Assembly (NCBI GenBank): GCA_013397075.1
Contig: VWZS01010170.1
Span: 62,001 to 126,000, forward strand
Direction: 5' to 3'
Source of the DNA: Rhabdornis inornatus
Lineage: Eukaryota; Chordata; Aves; Passeriformes; Rhabdornithidae
Length of the DNA stretch: 64,000 nt
Of the stretch, positions 37,651 through 48,972 are shown one piece after another. Below the pieces are notes generated by a model. That model saw only the letters and a program-made list of their open reading frames with translations, made no database searches and was not told the origin of the DNA. Made by a program: the position numbers and the translations under genes. Positions within the stretch are counted from its first letter, which is position 1; each line of letters begins with the position of its first letter.

Positions 37651-40600
37651 TTAAAAGTTTAAAATACATTTAAAGATAAGAAGGGACACCTAATCCTGAA
37701 ACAGATCCTAATTTCTGCCCTAAAACCAAACTACTTCTCACTGGCTGCAGCATCAGTACTCAGTGCAAGAGTCCATAGCTGGGAGATGGGGCAAGTCCAT
37801 TGAGATAAGCCTTCAGTATTTGCATGGGCAATGTCCTGCTCTGTTATGATGCTTTTGCAGAATAGTTCACCTTCACAAGAAAATCTGGCCATCTCATCAT
37901 GTCCTGCTCTCTCAGAATGTAAGTTTTGAGGGCCAATGAGGAGGTCTGCTTGGAAAATGCTTTAGAACTCAAAAAATCTCAATCCTTAAGAAAAAATTGT
38001 AGCTTCATATATACATATCAGATGAACATTATTCAGTCCTACAGCTAGTATTGACTCCATCAAGAAGCAGCTGCCTTAATTCAGCTCTATATATTCATAT
38101 ATGTCATCTTAATTATAGGCTACCACACATCTCTTTTTCCAAATGTGTTTTGCTTCATGAAGCACTGAGGATGAATAAACATCTTTTAAAACCATCTACT
38201 CAACCTTTTGTTTTCTTCTTTTCTTATTTTTTCCACTTCTCCCATCTTCTTCCTTCCTTAATTCTTCCTTTTGTCTTCTTTCTTTCTTTTTTCATTCTTC
38301 TGTCCTTTTAATCAGCTTGCAAAATAGCAGTTTAATTCTCAGCTATATTTGCTCACTTATTAATAAGGTATTTTAATTACATATTTCTTCTTCACGAGGA
38401 AATGTTTTTATCTGTTGCTATATAAGTTGTACCCAGTTTATTTAACATTGCTGTGTTATTAATCTTGCAAAACATGCTAGAACGTAGTGCATTTAAAGCT
38501 GGAGTGCTGCGACATAAAATAATGATTGAAACAATTATGACTAATCATGCAAGTCTTTTATAATGCAAATATGTAAGCCAGATTTTAGTTGGTATAAAAA
38601 GGCTTTCAGTAGTTTACTGGCAGAGTCGAGTGAGAGTCCATTCTTTCTTTGCACCCAAGTAAATTTTTTAAAATAGCACAAAAGAAATACTGGAAGAGGA
38701 GCTGCTTTGGCTCTGGTGGGGAATGTCCACCACCACAGGTGTTTCATGGTGTGTAAAAAGGATCAGCTTTTGATGAAACATGTCAGCTGATTAAAGGTGC
38801 TGTATCCCCTTTGGCTTTGCTGTGTCCTGTTTTAAAGGCAAAAACACCAGAGGAAAAGAGTGGCAGAGGAAATATGGAGAGGTGAAAATTTCTCTGTGGA
38901 ATGTTTCTGTGGTGGTGGACTTGGGGTGTGTCTATGTATTTTCTATGTAAAGTAGATGGAGGGAAAAATGAAGATTAAGTTTGATCTGGAAATGTACTAT
39001 CTCTGCAAAGGATTTGAACTTTGAATAATACTTTAGATCTGAAACTAGTTTGCAGACGTTCATGAAGTGCAGAAGACTGAAAGTTAAAGTAGTGTTGACC
39101 AGCATAAGAACTTCTTAAGTATAATACATTAACATCTATTCAGAACTAGTTTTGCAGCTTTGGTTCATAGCATTAGTTCTGCAATGTGATTTTTCAGTTC
39201 TTGTTTAATAGAACTTCAGCTCATGGTTAATATGAGAGTTCTGAAAATTAATTCCTTTGCCTGTTTCAACCGTGATGTGTGTTACAAAAGAACAAATGAA
39301 CAGAGGACAAAAATGTAAAATTAAGAAAATAGGTGGGATTTTAAAAAGCTTTGGTAAGAAACAAAATATTCACGCATGTGTGGCCAGGAGCAAGATTGTT
39401 TTTAGCTTCTAAATGACATTACATATAGCTTCAACCATAGTAAAGAAATGGGAATAGCTCTGTAAATAGCAGATTTTTTACTGAAGCTAGAACCAGCCCA
39501 TATAAATAGTAACAGAGGAAAAAAAGAAAACCAACCCCCAAATATACTAATTTTAGGTGGTTCTAGCCAGTGGACTGGGTGTGAGTCATGAGGCTTGCCA
39601 CAGTGTTGCTTTGTAACATCATTTTCAGAAGCAGTGAAGAGTCCAGGTCATCTGTTTTATCTGATGTCTCCCCTTAGAAGAAGGAGCTCTGCTGTGATTT
39701 TGCTAATTTTCAAGTAGCTGGATGGTACAGAAGTTGTATTTAACAATGCTTTCTCATCAGGGAAATTAAATATCCTTGGATATTATGGAGACAATAAGCT
39801 GTGATCTGAGGGTGTGCATGCAAGCAGGGTGGGAATGTGCTACAAGCAAGAGTAGCAGCTCCTGACATCCAGCATGTGAGGGCTGAGCTGAATGGGAGAT
39901 TTTGTGTTTAAGATGGTCCCACTTGGTAGCTGGGCTCTTGCCTCTCTCTAATGAGGAAATGCCAAGAAAGAAGTTTGAACTATGGTTGTTTTCTTCAGAA
40001 TTACCACCTAGTGCTTTGTAGTAGTATAATAGGTAACTGTTATCTCCTTCCTGGGATCCCTCACAAGACATAGAGCTTTTCTTCATCAGGATGTTTGCTT
40101 TGATGGTGTATGCTTTTTGGGTGCCCAGGAGAGCATACCCAAACTAGCAATCAGTTTTCAAATGGAATGAATGCAATCACACAGAGCCTCGATTCCTCAT
40201 TGAAGATAAGATTTTAGCTAGTAATGAAAAGAAGAATTTTAGCAGCTGATTCTTCCTCCCCATTAGTTTCATCACCATTCTGTCTCTTGTGCACACCTGC
40301 CTGTAGTTGTAGGCACCACATGACATGCACCACAGCTGCTGGGTATGAGCTGCCTGATGAACTTGGGCCAGAAGCTTTCTTGGCAGCTGAAACCTGCAGT
40401 GACAAGGTCTGCTTTGGCCTGCTTCATGCTGTACATTTGCTTGTCTGATGGAAACAAATACAATCACAAGATGCATCCCTGCCGTAATTCTTGACATGAT
40501 GAATAGGGGTTTGACTCATTGGAAATTGTAAGAAAATAGGTTCTCTGCTCATTCAGTGATTTTGTTATCTCTAAGTCAGTCTTGTGGTAAAATGGAAGCA

Positions 40601-43600
40601 GAGCAGACTAGAGAAGCAGGTGCATGCGTGGACAAGGAACAGCTTTGAAACTTTTTCCAGTCTGGGTGGAAAAAACAGACTTTAACTTAAAGTGATGTTC
40701 ATTGTGATGGTGTTTTGTGCTAGAGCTTTTCCTCTTTCGTCCTGTTAACTTTATATCCCAAGAGAGTATCAGTGCCAATACTGGCAAGTTTTTAAAGGCT
40801 TTCTTAAACCTCTTACTTCACAGAAATCTCTGAGCTTTCTGGCTGGTCTTTCCTTTTCTAGCCTAAGCCTTTCCTAAGAAATTCAGCAGTTATCCACAAA
40901 ATAGCTATGGGTAAAGTCAGACACTACTTTCACATAGGATTAAGGGTGCGATAAGGGTAGTGGGAACAAAGAAATTCCAAATTAGGTCTGCTTCGTATTT
41001 AAACTCCCCTCTCCCAGCCCCTTGTTGCACAATAGCAAACTTCCCTAATACAAGTGGGTTGTTGATATACTTCCAAGAAGAATTCCAGTTAGCTGAGGGA
41101 TGGGATTAAATGGATTAAATAGCCTCCTCATTTTTGGGAAAGGAAAAAAAATAGTTTGGTTAAATATACAAATGTGAATTTTAATTATTTTGAATTAGAC
41201 TGGCCTTCTGACCTGCCTTGCAGATGAGGATGCCCTCCCTCTGTGAGGCCCTGGATGTTGGTGGTGGATGTCGGTGTGGACACGCTGGGTGCATGGAGCT
41301 TGTGCTTCAGCCACTGCCATGTCAGCAGAGTACGGTCATGGGCTGGGAGCTGAGATAGCAGTTGGGTAGAAAAGCTTCAGAGAATGTAAAATATCCTCTG
41401 ATAATCTCCATTTAGTGCCAAACTGCTGTTTGCTATCTTACTCAACCAGATCCAAGTCCACCAGCCTGCTCCTACACTGGTGTTTTTGGTGGTGTCTTCC
41501 GTATTGGCTCTGTGCTGTGGTTATGGTAAAGGAAATACCTTTTCTTCCTCAGCACAGATACTTGGTGGGGTATGAAAATCATCATTCTCCTTCTTTTAGC
41601 TCTTCTTGTAGCCTTATTTTCCTAAGAATTTATGGGGCTTCAGCTTTGTACGAAGTATACAGATTCTCCTTATCTTACTCTACCTTTAAAGAAACATATT
41701 TCTCCTCAACCATACCCATCTTGTCTCATTTTTCTGACGTCTGAAGACAGGAAATAGCAGTATGAAGGTCCACACCAAGGTTTGGCAGCAGCTGAGCGCT
41801 CCATGTGTGGCAGATAACTGCTGGAGATGCGACTTGGATGTGGACACATAACTGTTTTCATCTTGGTCGTTTCATGGCATTGTTTATAATTCTTGCCCCG
41901 TGAAACTCACTGGCCACTAGTCCAAGCAGCAATAGGAGCAGTTTTTTCCTTGTGTTTTCGGGAATCCCTAAAACATTTTTTTTGCTTCTTTCTAAGGTCT
42001 ACTAATTTGCCTTAACGTATTGCTGTTATGAAGAGTCACATCTAAAATGCTAAAAACAAATGCATGCGAGATCTCACTCAAGCATCCTGTCTAATTAGTC
42101 TTAAGTATAAGCAGTGGAGTAGTTTTGTATTGTGTACGTGTTTTTTAAAGCAAACTTTTTGCTGTCTTTGATTTCTAGATTAATTTGGAAAGCATGCTCC
42201 AAGAGTAAAATTTGTTTCAGATTTGTTTCAAATTCAAATTAAAGCCCTTCACCCCAATCAAAGAGTTTGCAAGCGGGAAAAAATGGATTTGTTGACCTTA
42301 TCACAACTGGATCTCATCCTGATCCAGTGCCAAATAGTTTAACATTGAAAGGAAGTAAAAACAAGAATTAAGAGTTTTCTGTGATTACTGCTGGCTTAGT
42401 AGCATTTCCTCTACCTGCAATGAAATGCTTCAAAGCAGCCATTTATTCAGGCAGCGTAATTCATATCTCTTTTTACTGGCTGACTTGCACCTTTTGTTTT
42501 ACTGTAACACTTGGGCCTGTGTCCCTCCCACCCGATGTTATTCACCTGAGAGACATGTCTTCAGAGGGTGGTGACTGATTGCTTCCTGGAGAGGAGGAGC
42601 AGAGAGTGCTTGGCATACCCCAGTGGCAATGCCTGCCTAAGAGACGTGTTATCTCTGTGCCAGAGCTCTCTTGCTTGCTTTTCCTCAGTCTTCACTGATT
42701 GTGTGGTATTCACTGAGTGTGGCTTTCCTTCTAGTTTAGTGTGACAGATTAGATAAATAATATAAGTATTTAAAAATAGTACCTCAGGTTTTTGACTGTA
42801 AATTGACCAGCTGGACCAAAGGAAAAAGGAGGATATGGTGTAAAAAGTATGGTTAGCTATTTGGCTAGAGGGGTACCTAAGTGCTTGCCCAGCATTCTTG
42901 TCTTTGAAAATCTGCCCTCAAGGTAAACAACACTGTGCTGTGCACAACCTGTGCAAAAGTTAGCAAACATTCAGAATGTGTTTGGAAGATTAATAGTGTC
43001 ATAATTTTCCTCACCCTGTGGGTGTCTTTTTTTTCCTTTTTTCTCTCATAAAGTAGTGTACTAGGGGGTCATCAGGCTGTGCATTAAATAATTGAGTTGT
43101 TATGCCAACAGCCTGTGCTGAAAGGTGTTATATCAGTGATTTCTTTTTCATCCCACTGTGCTTTGATCTCTTGCTATAAAGCAGAAGATCTAACGGTGGA
43201 AACTTTTGAAGATGATAGATGAATTGTACTAATTCACTTTTCATAATCCTTACAAAAAATGTCTGTCCTTATCAGTCAGAAGAGGTTTAATAGCTGTTGT
43301 CTCTGGAAAGTCTCATACTATCAGGATTGCCAACTATGGAATTATTGTTACGAAATATTTTACTAGATTATTTTGTAATGCTGTTGTAAAAGCTTTAGGA
43401 TAAATTAATAAAGATGCTTCTTTGTTAATAACCATGCTTTGATTTTTGTATTTTCTCACTAAAATGTAAAATTGTTTTCAAGAGAGCATTGTGCAGTAAT
43501 GAATAGTTGATGTCCTTATTGATGTTAATTGCCCAGGTTTAATTTCATATCACTGAAATTCAATGAAACTGTCAATCCAAATATACTAATTCCAAACATT

Positions 43601-43955
43601 ATATATGGTGCTGAAACAAATGGTGAAAGTCTTGGCTCACAATATATAAAGCCCTATAGCTGAAGGAACCATTGAGACAGTAAGCAGTGTGTAGAGTACT
43701 GTTTGCAGATTTTGAGAGCGTAAAATATGTCACCTTCTAGGAAGGAACAAGTGTTTGGGCTTGTCTCTGGATGAAATTCACACTTATCTTTTCAGATTAA
43801 GTCAGTAAAGTTAGTGCAGTTTCCCAGGATTTCATCCAAGACAATCTTGCCCAATATAGCTTTCATTAGATATGAAAGAGACCCATGTCTCTGGTAAACC
43901 TTGCTTAGAGAAAATTGTCAGCAATGCTTAGAATTATAAAAAGTGTTCACTAGCT

Positions 43956-43988
43956 CTAATTATATTTTCTCTCTTTTCTTTGCAATAG
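43956..43988 (+). other. 3' splice site and likely branch point of the exon at 43989
   Basis: CTAAT at 43956-43960 lies about 30 nt before the exon and is followed by a T/C-rich tract ending in CAATAG. It mirrors the arrangement at the other acceptor. Protein continuity fixes the AG at 43987-43988. Confidence 0.82.
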
Positions 43989-44083
43989 CTTTGGGCCAGA
44001 TAATGCTTTATGTCGATGGCATGAATGGAGTGATAAATCATAATGAAACCATCCAATGGCTGTACACACTTATTGGCTCAAAG
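43989..44083 (+). CDS. FHOD3: FHOD3 internal coding exon (FH3/DID region, second exon in window)
   Basis: After two bases that complete the split Ala codon, this exon encodes 31 residues: LGQIMLYVDGMNGVINHNET, then IQWLYTLIGSK. It ends in phase 0. The sequence continues directly from the exon at 7768-7873, and the pair gives 67 uninterrupted codons. It belongs to the FH3/DID armadillo-like region of FHOD3, which takes part in autoinhibition and localisation of this sarcomere-associated formin. The acceptor is a strong pyrimidine tract ending in TTTGCAATAG at 43988 with a CTAAT branch-like motif about 30 nt upstream. The donor is AAG|GTAAGA at 44083/44084, close to the ideal U1 match. The family's next segment begins FRLVV and was not found in the rest of the window. 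The His in GVINHNET is Arg in mammalian FHOD3 as I remember it. FHOD1 was considered and fits less well. Confidence 0.94.
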
Positions 44084-44089
44084 GTAAGA
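44084..44089 (+). other. 5' splice donor after the exon at 43989-44083
   Basis: AAG|GTAAGA is a near-consensus U1 snRNA target. The exon ends exactly on a Lys codon (phase 0), as expected for the family at the GSK/FRLVV boundary. Confidence 0.88.
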
Positions 44090-44465
44090 CTTTCAAAAAT
44101 TCTCATTTTATATGGTTTTGGTGTTTTTTAAATGCATTTTATTTGTTTTATGCTTTTAGGGTATAAATAGACTGTGTGTTAGGCTCTAAAATATTCCATA
44201 ATTTTCTGTGTGGAAACCTTGTCACACTGAGCTGTTACTTCTTTTCTACTCTTTTTATTCTCTGCGCTTAAAAGCAAAGATGTCCTCATTGCTATCTGTG
44301 TGCCATTGCACTTGACCATGGAGAAAATTTTTTGGTTTTGTACTTGAAGTTCCCAAGGCATTCTCTGGAACCACTCTACTCACCATTTTACAGTGCTCAG
44401 CTCTGCTGAGCACTGGGGGAGGACAGTTCAGTGATCTCCTTCTTAAACTAGAATACACAAGTTAA

Positions 44466-44655
44466 ATTGGAAGTTACCTACAACAATCACCTAGACCAAA
44501 TGCCTGACAATATTTGAGTTGTTCAAATACTTCTGAAACACTGGAAGGTTTGGGACTTTTCCCACCTCTCCAGTAAGCCTCTTCCAGTGTTCTTCCACCC
44601 TCTCAGTAAAGAAATGCTTCCTAATGTCAAGTCTTCTTTTGCCTGGAGAACCCTA
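44466..44655 (-). mobile_element. CR1 LINE 3' fragment
   Basis: TTGGAAGTTACCTACAACAA with TCACCTAGACC, then CCAGTGTTCTTCCACCCTCT and CAGTAAAGAAATGCTTCCTA with ATGTC, matches the reverse complement of a CR1 3' region. It begins 380 nt after the exon at 43989-44083 and points against FHOD3 transcription. Sequence from 44655 to about 44760 may be further decayed CR1. Confidence 0.82.
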
Positions 44656-44919
44656 GAAGGCAAAGTCTGGTACGTGCCTGCAGGGTGTTCTTTGTTGGTC
44701 CCTACGTTTTGAGACAAAAGCTGAAAGCTAGAATATATGCAGCTTGGGTAGGTCTTCTCCAGTGGAATAGTGATTTATATAGTGCACAGTCTACCTTTAA
44801 GGCCATCTTTGCTGGAATTTGAAGAGCAAGCAGAGCACAGATTCTACGGACCTGCCATCCTGAGGGGCCCATAGGATAGGTAAACCCACAAACACACCCT
44901 TCTCCAGGCTGTTGTCTCT

Positions 44920-44947
44920 CTTAATAAGCTTTAGGAAGCTTATTAAG
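44920..44947. repeat. Perfect 12-bp inverted repeat, 4-nt spacer
   Basis: CTTAATAAGCTT at 44920-44931 is exactly complementary to AAGCTTATTAAG at 44936-44947 with TAGG between them. This is a compact hairpin about 840 nt downstream of the exon donor at 44083. No T-run follows, and no terminator role is implied in this genome. Confidence 0.93.
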
Positions 44948-47900
44948 GCCTGCCAGGGGCTGCTGCTGCTCTTACCATGCAGACCTGTACATAGATAGAT
45001 ATGTATGACACAATAGCTGGAACAGAGTATGGTAGTTGTTGTTTACAACTCAAAAGTTGCTGTAATTGGTAGAGTTGAATCCATAGTTACAGTTATTAAG
45101 AAGTTTACAGGAATTTTTCAAGTGTTTGGGTCACGGAAAGTTGCTGTTGGGTACTGTAGTGACATAGAGAGGCTGCTGCTCTCTTGTTTTCCTCTGAGAG
45201 CTCTCACAACACAAGGAGAAAGAGTTCAATGTCCTAGGGGTCCTTTTTTAGCTAGAATTTTTTCTACAATGTGCAAACTTCACTGCTGCAGCAGACTGTC
45301 GAGTCAACGAACAGATTCTGCAGTATTGAAAGAACTGATTTATCTTGGGTTGACATACCTGTATTGGTAGATAAGTAGAAGTAGGTTAATTATAGTTATC
45401 AAATCTTTGGCTTAAAGGGCAGGCTTCATGATTGGGAAAAGATAAACTTTTCCCCAGTATAAAATGTTCCACTATTGTCTAGGCATTATGCTGAGCCATT
45501 TGTACTTTTGAAACAGGGGATTTAAAATCAGTGGAAAAGCAGTGCAAGATGAGAGGGAAACCATTTGCTTCATATAGATCCTCATTTTCTGTGGAACAGA
45601 TAAAAAAGGAACAAAAGTACTGCCATGTCCATGACTATTTTGATTCTCTAAGGCACATAATAGGAGTGGAATGGGAGAGAAACATGACTGTATTGCTACC
45701 TTGCAGATTGAATTATTTTTAGACTTTCTTGCTCTGAGTACTTCAGCTCTTGGGTCCTTAAGCTCCTTTCTCCCTCCCCCATGACCAGCCTGAATGATTA
45801 TCTCCACATCCTGGCTCAGTGCCTGCAGCTGAGGAATGCAGGCAATGTGCTTTGAATAGTTTGGTTTCAGGTAGCATCAAAGTCGCTTTTTCATTATTCT
45901 TCGACTGTCTTGGAGGAGATCTAAGTCCCTGTCTGTGTGCCAGAAGTTAACCAAAGGTATGGCAGGCTCACTGTCAGTGTGGTGGGACAGCTGCTTTATT
46001 CACTTAAAGGTGTTTTTGCCTTTCTGTGAAAAATGAAGCCCTGGAATTTGCAATGCACCTACAGTCTGATTTCAGCCCTGCTATGCTGGTGTCTTTTCCA
46101 CAGCAAAGATGATGAAAAATATGTTAACATTGCTGACCAAAAAAGGAATAGTGAAACTGCCAATTAAGTCTGGGACAAATCCCTCTAATAGGATGCAGGA
46201 GGAATATATTTATTCAGTTGCCACAGCTGTGACACATGGTTTCTTGCCTTGTCAAAAGCTCTGACTGGGTTTAATATACGTAGCAGTGGAGGTTGTGGAA
46301 TCTGTTCCACAGATATTTTTTATTGTTTTTATCAAAATCTGGAGTGGTTTTGCCCCTTCACTGTCGCTTGCTCTGCTCTGTTTGCAAAGGGCTGCTGGCT
46401 CTGTCACCCTTGCTCACTTTGAGCAGTGGATTGTTGCATCACATGAGTTCAGCAGAGCACCTCTGGGGCTGGCATGCTCAGCATTGCAACAGCTGTGATT
46501 TTGGTACCCAGCTCCAAGATCACTTTATTCACCCAGCAGTACTTCTGTATAGGTATGGGAGAAAGACATGGGAAATAAAAGCTTAAATTAGTCTGAAAGA
46601 AGGACTATAAGCAATTTACTGAAAGCCTCCCCAGGTTGTTGCCATGTATTCCATACTGTTGCTAATTCTGCTGCATTTTTACCCCTCTGAGTATCGATGA
46701 ATGCTTATATTGATGGATTATCAGAAGTTGTTGATAATTTTAGAGCTGTTATCTAAGTTTGTTCTGAATAAACTTATTAGGGAGGCAGTTAGAATTCCAG
46801 TGCTGTGACTGCACTGGCACTGTTGTCGTACCAGTTCAGAAGCACCAACTGTGTTAGGGTGAAGAACTGAAAAGCAGGAAGAAACTTAATCTTAGCTGAC
46901 TTGTTTGCTATGGCACAGAAAGAACCTTCTGTTGCAGATTGGTATTATATAGGCATTAGGTTGGAAGTGTGATGGTAGCAGTACCATTCTTTCGTGATAT
47001 TGTGTGGAGATAAGAGCATTATTGGCACATCCCAGACTCTTAGGCCCACTGCTGGTCCTTCACTAGATGTGTCCAACCATAAGTGACCACACCAGTGAGT
47101 GGCAGGGGGCTGTTACAGACTGCTGTAGACTGCTTTCCAGTCATCAGTGGCTGATAAATCCCTGGCATAGAACATTGGCAGTATAATCCCAATGTAAATG
47201 TACATAACTACTATTTCATCATTAGTTATATGGGCAGCAATTCATCAGTTTCATCAGTGGTTCCCTGTTTGACAAACCATTCAAGTATGTACTCAATTAT
47301 GGGTGTATGGTTACATGCTGTTGGCTTCCAGATAGCTTTAATTCATAACTGAGGTCAACAGTGAGCTGCTGCAGGCATGCAAAAGAGGGCTATAGCAGGG
47401 CCAAGGTTCTAACCATCTTATATAAGCTACAAATTATGTAAATAGGAAATATCGGTGTCAGCCTAGTTTTCTTTTAGCATTTGGTACTAGCATGGGACAT
47501 TTGTGCAACAGAGTTTGGTTCTTAGAAGACAAAACTAGAAGTCAATTGAATGTTAATTAACAGTACTTTCAGAATTGCTCCTTAATTCTCTATCTTTTTT
47601 TTTTTTTTTTAAACTAGCCTCTCAAGGATGATGCCTTGATGCCTTAACTGGCCACATGCTGTAGCACTGGTGTTTCAATTTCACGGTGCCTGAGAGATGA
47701 TATTTCACCACTTTCTCAGTATTTCTGCCACCTATGTGTTACTGCTCCTGCAGTTGGAATTAAGTTTTTGTGTTGTATTGCAAATATATTTAGGCTGATT
47801 GTAAATGGACTTGAGGCATTGGTTTTTGCTGGCAGCTGGCACTGGAGCTCTTTGGTGGATCACCAGCAGGTAAATGGTGATAGCTCTTGGAAAATTTCTC

Positions 47901-48001
47901 TTACCCAAAAGAAGGGACACCAGATTAAAGACATGTATGTATTAAGCCTTATTAAGTCCATAGAATGTATTTCTCAGCTGTAGGCATGTATGAGTTTTAT
48001 T

Positions 48002-48049
48002 TATATATATATATATATATGTATATGTGTATATGTATATATACACATA
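48002..48049 (+). repeat. TA-rich dinucleotide repeat
   Basis: A pure TA run of about 19 bases is followed by interrupted TATG/TGTA/TACA units. It is a compound AT microsatellite and can fold on itself. Confidence 0.93.
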
Positions 48050-48827
48050 AAAACTTTTCGTATGTGTTCGTAATTCTTCTGACCTAGTAAAAGAAAGTGT
48101 ACAATACTTGTAGTGTATCAGTACTTTAAGTTCTCCAGGATAGCTATTGACTGTTTACAAAAAGTACATTTCTGGACTAAACATCTTGGCAAAAACATAA
48201 GAGTTTATCTCTAGACAAGCAAACATTTCTTTGCATCACAAACCCACAAGCTTTTGCCAATCCATCTTGGTTTTCAAAGCCACTTCTAAGGCATAAAGTA
48301 GTCCAAAATCTGAGTCTAGTTTCACCTTTTCTTTCCCCCTGTTTCTGACTGCTCCTGATAATGATTATTTTTTCCCATTTGATGATCCAGGCTGTTCTAA
48401 TTTCCCCCAGGGGAGCTAAAGCCCCTTTTTGGCATTGTTTTCAGTGGAAAATAATCCATTTTCAAAGTGGTGCTGGGTAACCTCAGAAGACAGGGTGGAA
48501 TGCTGGGCCCAGGCTGATACAACGAGGTTGATTAAAGATTCCTATCTCACATCTTGTTTTAATTTTTTTTTCCTACTTTGCTTCTGTCTGAGTCCTAGAT
48601 TGCAAAGTTGACTACAAACTTTAACTATAAGGTTGTTCCCTGTGCCTTGTGTGAACCTTTTGCGTCCTTTGGTGTTGAAGAAATGACTTTCTGAATGTTT
48701 AAAAATGTAATTCTGTCAGAAAGAAGCAAAAAAACCTATTTCAAAGCAAAAGGAAAAACAAAACCCAACACATTCAGATGGAACAATGTAGTTTTAGTAG
48801 GTAAATTTGTTGACTGCAGATGGAAAG

Positions 48828-48972
48828 TCATAGAATCACGGGACCATAGAATTGGTATGCTTTGGGAGGGTTTATAAAGATCATTTAGTTCCAGGCTCCC
48901 CCTGCCACACACAGGGGCACCTTCCACTAGACCAGGTGGTCTCTTAGGGCCATCAACCTGGTTTCAAACAAA
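48828..48972 (-). mobile_element. CR1 LINE 3' end fragment
   Basis: TCATAGAATCACGGGACCAT shows the octamer-containing CR1 terminus in reverse. It is followed by AAGATCATTTAGTTCCAGGC, CCCCTGCCACACACAGGGG, and CACCTTCCACTAGACCAGGT, ending near CAACCTGGTTTCAAACA. It is one of the better preserved copies here. Confidence 0.92.

Larger units (their letters stand above)
7874..43988 (+). other. FHOD3: FHOD3 intron, 36,115 nt, complete
   Basis: Both ends of this intron are defined by the flanking exons; it is a phase-1 intron. From 7874 to 12219 I see only unique AT-rich sequence. A CR1 fragment follows at 12220-12370. A protein-like decayed stretch of unknown origin lies at 13294-13792. From 13800 to 25640 nothing is identifiable except poly-T runs, a possible LTR-like block near 21840-22150, and a possible conserved block near 24330-24570. 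The longest CR1 is at 25722-26347, followed by unique sequence to the tetranucleotide repeat at 29362-29473. A CR1 or SINE tail (32021-32080), a perfect hairpin (33188-33232), a T-rich repeat (37217-37256) and another CR1 (37450-37650) come next. The segment 38330-38600 may be conserved regulatory DNA. From 38600 to 43988 I identify nothing beyond unique sequence. No second gene is visible on either strand. Confidence 0.85.

Noticed and set aside
41415..41744. 109-codon open frame on the + strand
   Set aside because: Serine- and leucine-rich pyrimidine-driven translation without recognisable features.
7768..44083. Assignment of the exons to the paralogue FHOD1
   Set aside because: The residues GVINHNET and LIGSK, and the VVAEG and GAEADQNYQN segments, fit FHOD3 as I know it and differ from my recollection of FHOD1.
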